Assembly (NCBI RefSeq): GCF_007859395.1
Contig: NZ_VOHD01000003.1
Span: 1,099,028-1,163,027 of the forward strand
Reading direction: 5' to 3'
DNA: 64,000 nt
Source: Planomicrobium sp. CPCC 101110
Lineage (GTDB): Bacteria; Bacillota; Bacilli; Bacillales_A; Planococcaceae
Shown here: positions 61,074 to 64,000 of the stretch, in pieces
Layout: each line of letters opens with the position of its first letter
Numbering within the stretch: the stretch's first letter is position 1
Notes under the pieces: generated by a model
The model's database searches: none
Told to the model about the DNA's origin: nothing
The model's input: the letters and a program-made list of their open reading frames with translations, nothing else
Made by a program: the position numbers and the translations under genes

Positions 61074-61997
61074 ATGAATATGGCAACAACATCAACTTTA
61101 ACACAGCAAAAGAAGCCGGAAAGAAGCTTATCTCCTTGGCAAATAGCCAGGAAAAAATTCTTGAAAAATAAATTAGCAATGATCAGTTCCGTTTTTATCA
61201 TTTTAGTGACGCTTCTATCATTGGCTGCACCATTTTTAGCGCCTTACCTATCGTCGATTCCGGATGTTTCCAAAGTAAACATCAGTTCCATGAACATCAC
61301 ACCCAACAGTGAACACTGGCTTGGAACCGATAAAAGCGGCAGGGATGTCTTGACAAGACTGCTGTATGGCGGAAGAATTTCATTATTGGTAGGCTTTAGC
61401 GCGACGGTGCTGGTCATTTCAATCGGGACGCTTGTTGGTTCTATCGCAGGATTTTTCGGCGGAGTCGTCGATAGTGTATTGATGAGATTTACAGATTTCG
61501 TATTGAACTTTCCTTTTCTCGTTTTTGTTATTGTGCTGAACACGATTTTGATGGGAATCGTTGATGGATTATGGGTTTTGATCATTGTGATCGGGCTGCT
61601 GAGCTGGGGCGGGGTTGCGCGGCTTGTACGCAGTAAAGTATTGGCCGAAAAAGAAAATGAATACATCATGGCCGCTTTGTCTATCGGTTGCTCGCCGTTC
61701 AAAGTCATCGTGAAACATCTTTTGCCAAATGTCATGTCGACAATAATCGTCCAAGCAACATTGATTTTTGCGAGTATGATCGTTGTCGAGTCGGCTTTGA
61801 GTTATTTAGGTTTTGGAGTTCCACAGTCCACGCCAAGCTGGGGGAATATGCTGTCTTCCGCCAACGAGCCGGATGTTCTTCAAGGCAAGCAATGGATTTG
61901 GATGCCGCCGGCCTTAGTCATTATTTTTACAATACTGTCGATCAATTTTATTGGGGAAGGGCTGAAGGATGCCTTGAACCCGAAATCATTAAGGTAA
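61074..61997 (+). CDS. oppC: Oligopeptide ABC transporter permease (OppC type)
   Basis: The 307-residue protein has the OppC_N start (SPWQIARKKFLKNKLAMISSVFI), six helices, the GTDKSGRDVLTRLLYGGRISL loop and the EAA motif EYIMAALSIGCSPFKVIVKHLLPNVMSTIIV. AAGGAGGAAGC lies before ATG 61074; ATG 61080 is equally possible. Last gene of the opp unit before a terminator. Confidence 0.93.
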   Translation: MNMATTSTLTQQKKPERSLSPWQIARKKFLKNKLAMISSVFIILVTLLSLAAPFLAPYLSSIPDVSKVNISSMNITPNSEHWLGTDKSGRDVLTRLLYGGRISLLVGFSATVLVISIGTLVGSIAGFFGGVVDSVLMRFTDFVLNFPFLVFVIVLNTILMGIVDGLWVLIIVIGLLSWGGVARLVRSKVLAEKENEYIMAALSIGCSPFKVIVKHLLPNVMSTIIVQATLIFASMIVVESALSYLGFGVPQSTPSWGNMLSSANEPDVLQGKQWIWMPPALVIIFTILSINFIGEGLKDALNPKSLR

Positions 61998-62088
61998 GAA
62001 CATTGTTTGATATCAAATGGAAAATCCCAAGGAAGAAAAGCTGTTTCCTTTTTATCAATTCGTAAACAAAGCCGAAAAAAAACATATG

Positions 62089-62127
62089 AAAAAAGAAGAT
62101 GCAGGATTTGCTGCATCTTCTTTTTTC
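62089..62127 (+). terminator. Terminator of the opp operon
   Basis: AAAAAAGAAGATGCAG and CTGCATCTTCTTTTTT form a perfect stem around GATTTG. The rest of the 61998-62307 gap is AT-rich; TATACT near 62231 may be a -10 for the next gene. Confidence 0.92.
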
Positions 62128-62307
62128 GGTTCTTTTTTATACATATATTATAGAAGGAACTTTATTTGGCTAGAGGAACAGAGAAAAAGAATTTATCAAA
62201 ATGTTGTTAAAAACATTAGAAAATAATTAAAATATACTATTATTTATTGAGTCTAAGAGTTAAAATTGAATAAGATGAAATTTTCAGAAAAACGGGAGGT
62301 TATTCAA

Positions 62308-64000
62308 GTGAAGAAAGGCAAAATTCTGCTTTTGCTTGTCCTCGTTTTAGTGTTAGGAACTTTTTTAGCGGCCTGCAGCGGCGGCGGTACTGAACCGGCA
62401 GAAAGCGGAGGAGAAGACGGAGGAGGGGCTACAGGCGAACCGGATGCAGTGCAGGAATTGAATTTGATGGAACGTGCGGAAATCCCGACGATGGATTCGG
62501 CTATCGCGGAGGATGAAGTGACGTTCAACATTTTAAACAATGTTAATGAAGGGTTATTTCGTTTGAACCAAGAGAACATAGCAGAACCGGCAATTGCTGA
62601 AAGTGAACCGGAAGTCAGCGAAGATGGACTGACTTACACTTTTACTTTGCGTGATGCGAAATGGTCAGATGGCAGTCCGGTAACAGCGCATGATTTCGTT
62701 TTCGCTTGGCAAAAAGCAGTGGATCCGGAAACGGGATCGCCTTATGGCCCTTACATGATGGGAGGAACCATCAAGAACGCTGCAGAAGTTGCGGCGGGGG
62801 AATTGGACAAAGCGGAACTGGGTGTAGAGGCAACAGATGATAAAACACTGGTTGTCACTTTGGAACGCCCCGTCCCTTACTTTATCTCTCTAATGTCGTT
62901 TGGTACGTTCTTGCCGCAAAAAGAGGGATTTGTTGCAGAGAAAGGCGACGACTATGCTTCAAACTCAGATAATGTTCTTTATAATGGCCCTTTCATCATG
63001 ACGAATTGGGATGGTACAGGCCTCAACTGGACATTGGAGAAAAATCCGGAATATTGGGATGCTGAAACTGTGCAGCTTGATAAAATCAATTATGACGTAG
63101 TAAAAGAACCGAGCACGGCAGTCAACCTTTATACATCAGGCGAAAAGGACCGCGCTGGTTTGACCGGTGAATTCGCGATGCAGTATGCACAAGACCCAGA
63201 AGTGGTCAGAGAACTTGATCCAAGTACGTTTTACTTGAAATTCAACCAGGAGCGCAACGGTGAAAGAACCGCATTAGCAAACGCCAATATCCGAAAAGCT
63301 CTTGCCATGGCTTTTAACAAACAAGACTTGACGGACATCGTTTTAGCGGATGGCTCCCTTCCTGCAAATTACTTGGTTCCGGTGGAGTTTGCTTTTGATG
63401 AAAACAAAACGGATTTCCGGGAAGTCAATGGAGATATGCTGGCTTTTAACGCCGAAGAAGCAAAAACGTTTTGGGAACAGGGACTGGAAGAAGAAGGCCT
63501 AACAGAATTGACTCTTGAACTGCTTGGTGGAGATACTGAAACAGCGAAAAGCGTCGATGAATACATGAAATCCCAGATGGAAGGGAATTTGGAAGGATTG
63601 ACTGTCGAACTTAAAGCGGTTCCTTTCTCAGTCCGTCTGGAACTGGACGAAGCCCAGGATTATGATATCCAAAGTGCGGGGTGGGGGCCGGACTATCAAG
63701 ACCCGATGACATTTCTTGATTTGTTTGCAACCGACTCTCCACAAAACAAAATGTCCTACTCCAATGAGGAGTTCGACGCACTGATTGAATCCGCAAAAGG
63801 GGAGCTCGCCCAAGATCCAGAGGCACGTTGGGATGCGATGGCACAAGCAGAGAGGATATTGCTTGAAGAAGACGCCGCCATTGCACCGACCTATCAGCGA
63901 GGCACTATGTCATTGCAAAAACCATATGTGCAGGGAATTGTCTCTCACCCATTCGGCGGCAATTACGGATACAAGTGGGCATATATTTCCGGAAAGCAAT
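62308..64000 (+). CDS. oppA: Second oligopeptide-binding lipoprotein (OppA type), 3' end outside window
   Basis: The frame opens at GTG 62308 (GGGAGG nine bases upstream) and runs without a stop to the window end, 564 residues. It has a lipoprotein signal with LAAC (Cys25), an acidic Gly/Glu linker, and the SBP_bac_5 fold (MERAEIPTMDSAIAEDEVTFNILNNVNEGLF, TFTLRDAKWSDGSPVTAHDFVFAWQKAVD, NGPFIM, LEKNPEYWDAETVQLDK, IRKALAMAFNKQDL, SAGWGPDYQDPMTFLDLFATDSPQN). The last visible residues YKWAYISGKQ are close to the usual C-terminus. It resembles the Bacillus OppA/DppE group more than the first binding protein and has its own transcript unit after the opp terminator. Confidence 0.93.
   Translation, partial: MKKGKILLLLVLVLVLGTFLAACSGGGTEPAESGGEDGGGATGEPDAVQELNLMERAEIPTMDSAIAEDEVTFNILNNVNEGLFRLNQENIAEPAIAESEPEVSEDGLTYTFTLRDAKWSDGSPVTAHDFVFAWQKAVDPETGSPYGPYMMGGTIKNAAEVAAGELDKAELGVEATDDKTLVVTLERPVPYFISLMSFGTFLPQKEGFVAEKGDDYASNSDNVLYNGPFIMTNWDGTGLNWTLEKNPEYWDAETVQLDKINYDVVKEPSTAVNLYTSGEKDRAGLTGEFAMQYAQDPEVVRELDPSTFYLKFNQERNGERTALANANIRKALAMAFNKQDLTDIVLADGSLPANYLVPVEFAFDENKTDFREVNGDMLAFNAEEAKTFWEQGLEEEGLTELTLELLGGDTETAKSVDEYMKSQMEGNLEGLTVELKAVPFSVRLELDEAQDYDIQSAGWGPDYQDPMTFLDLFATDSPQNKMSYSNEEFDALIESAKGELAQDPEARWDAMAQAERILLEEDAAIAPTYQRGTMSLQKPYVQGIVSHPFGGNYGYKWAYISGKQ

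Noticed and set aside
62017-62226. 69-codon open frame after oppC
   Set aside because: It runs through the opp terminator hairpin and has no ribosome site.

Overview
This window reads as chromosome of a low-to-moderate GC Gram-positive bacterium of the Bacillales, most likely a Planococcaceae member of the Planococcus type. The reasons are TagO/LCP envelope genes, DegS-DegU, ComFA/ComFC, FtsEX, AddAB, CtsR-, FapR- and sigma-B-type sites, and gene orders shared with Bacillus (LCP-yvyE-degSU-comF, hpf-secA-prfB, ftsEX, minJ-csbA, addBA-yisK-yisL, yitV-yitW, fabH-fabF). The species assignment is inference. No rRNA, tRNA, CRISPR array or intact insertion sequence was seen.

Layout. 1-3070: a membrane protein cut by the window edge and two M20 peptidase-family hydrolases in one operon. 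3071-6180: an AT-rich patch with a small winged-helix protein, a Wzz-like protein, a FemAB-like gene broken at a run of eight G, and an unknown gene. 6200-8260: an alkyltransferase-like protein, a decayed small membrane gene, and pgi. 8266-9953 (minus strand): an AT-rich two-gene quorum-sensing cassette, made of an HTH+TPR regulator of RRNPP type and a secreted precursor with seven tandem copies of a 14-residue peptide. 10248-12926: a small zinc-ribbon protein and general-stress genes (two YflT-like, CsbD), three of them behind sigma-B-like promoters. 13391-25320: tagO, LCP protein, yvyE, degSU, a lipoprotein, comFA-comFC, a dehydrogenase, hpf, secA. 25383-33074: prfB with its programmed frameshift, yitT-like gene, cccB, ftsEX, an M23 hydrolase, a ResA-like thioredoxin, a trans-sulfuration enzyme. 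33159-36615: minJ-like, csbA, azlCD, a DedA/TVP38-like gene. 36690-46337: addB-addA, a DUF418 protein, yisK and yisL. 46524-53563: a degenerate membrane-anchored amylase-like protein, degV, a HAD phosphatase, yitV, yitW, an N-domain-less ClpB under a CtsR box, and a small membrane protein. 53751-55955: fabH-fabF under a FapR box. 56140-64000: an opp oligopeptide transporter operon (DFABC order) followed by a second OppA cut by the window end.

Most interesting item: the regulator/propeptide pair at 8266-9953. The regulator's last codons (GAG GAG) form the ribosome binding site of the propeptide gene. The propeptide has a signal peptide and then seven EVAERLPDPW(A/S)SK units that are almost identical at DNA level, so one precursor could release seven copies of a pheromone. 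The opp operon in the same window is the type of importer such pheromones need. Other items worth checking are the pseudo-amylase whose four catalytic regions are all altered, the poly-G frameshift in the FemAB-like gene, the ClpB without its N domain, and a 24-codon leader ORF before ftsE.
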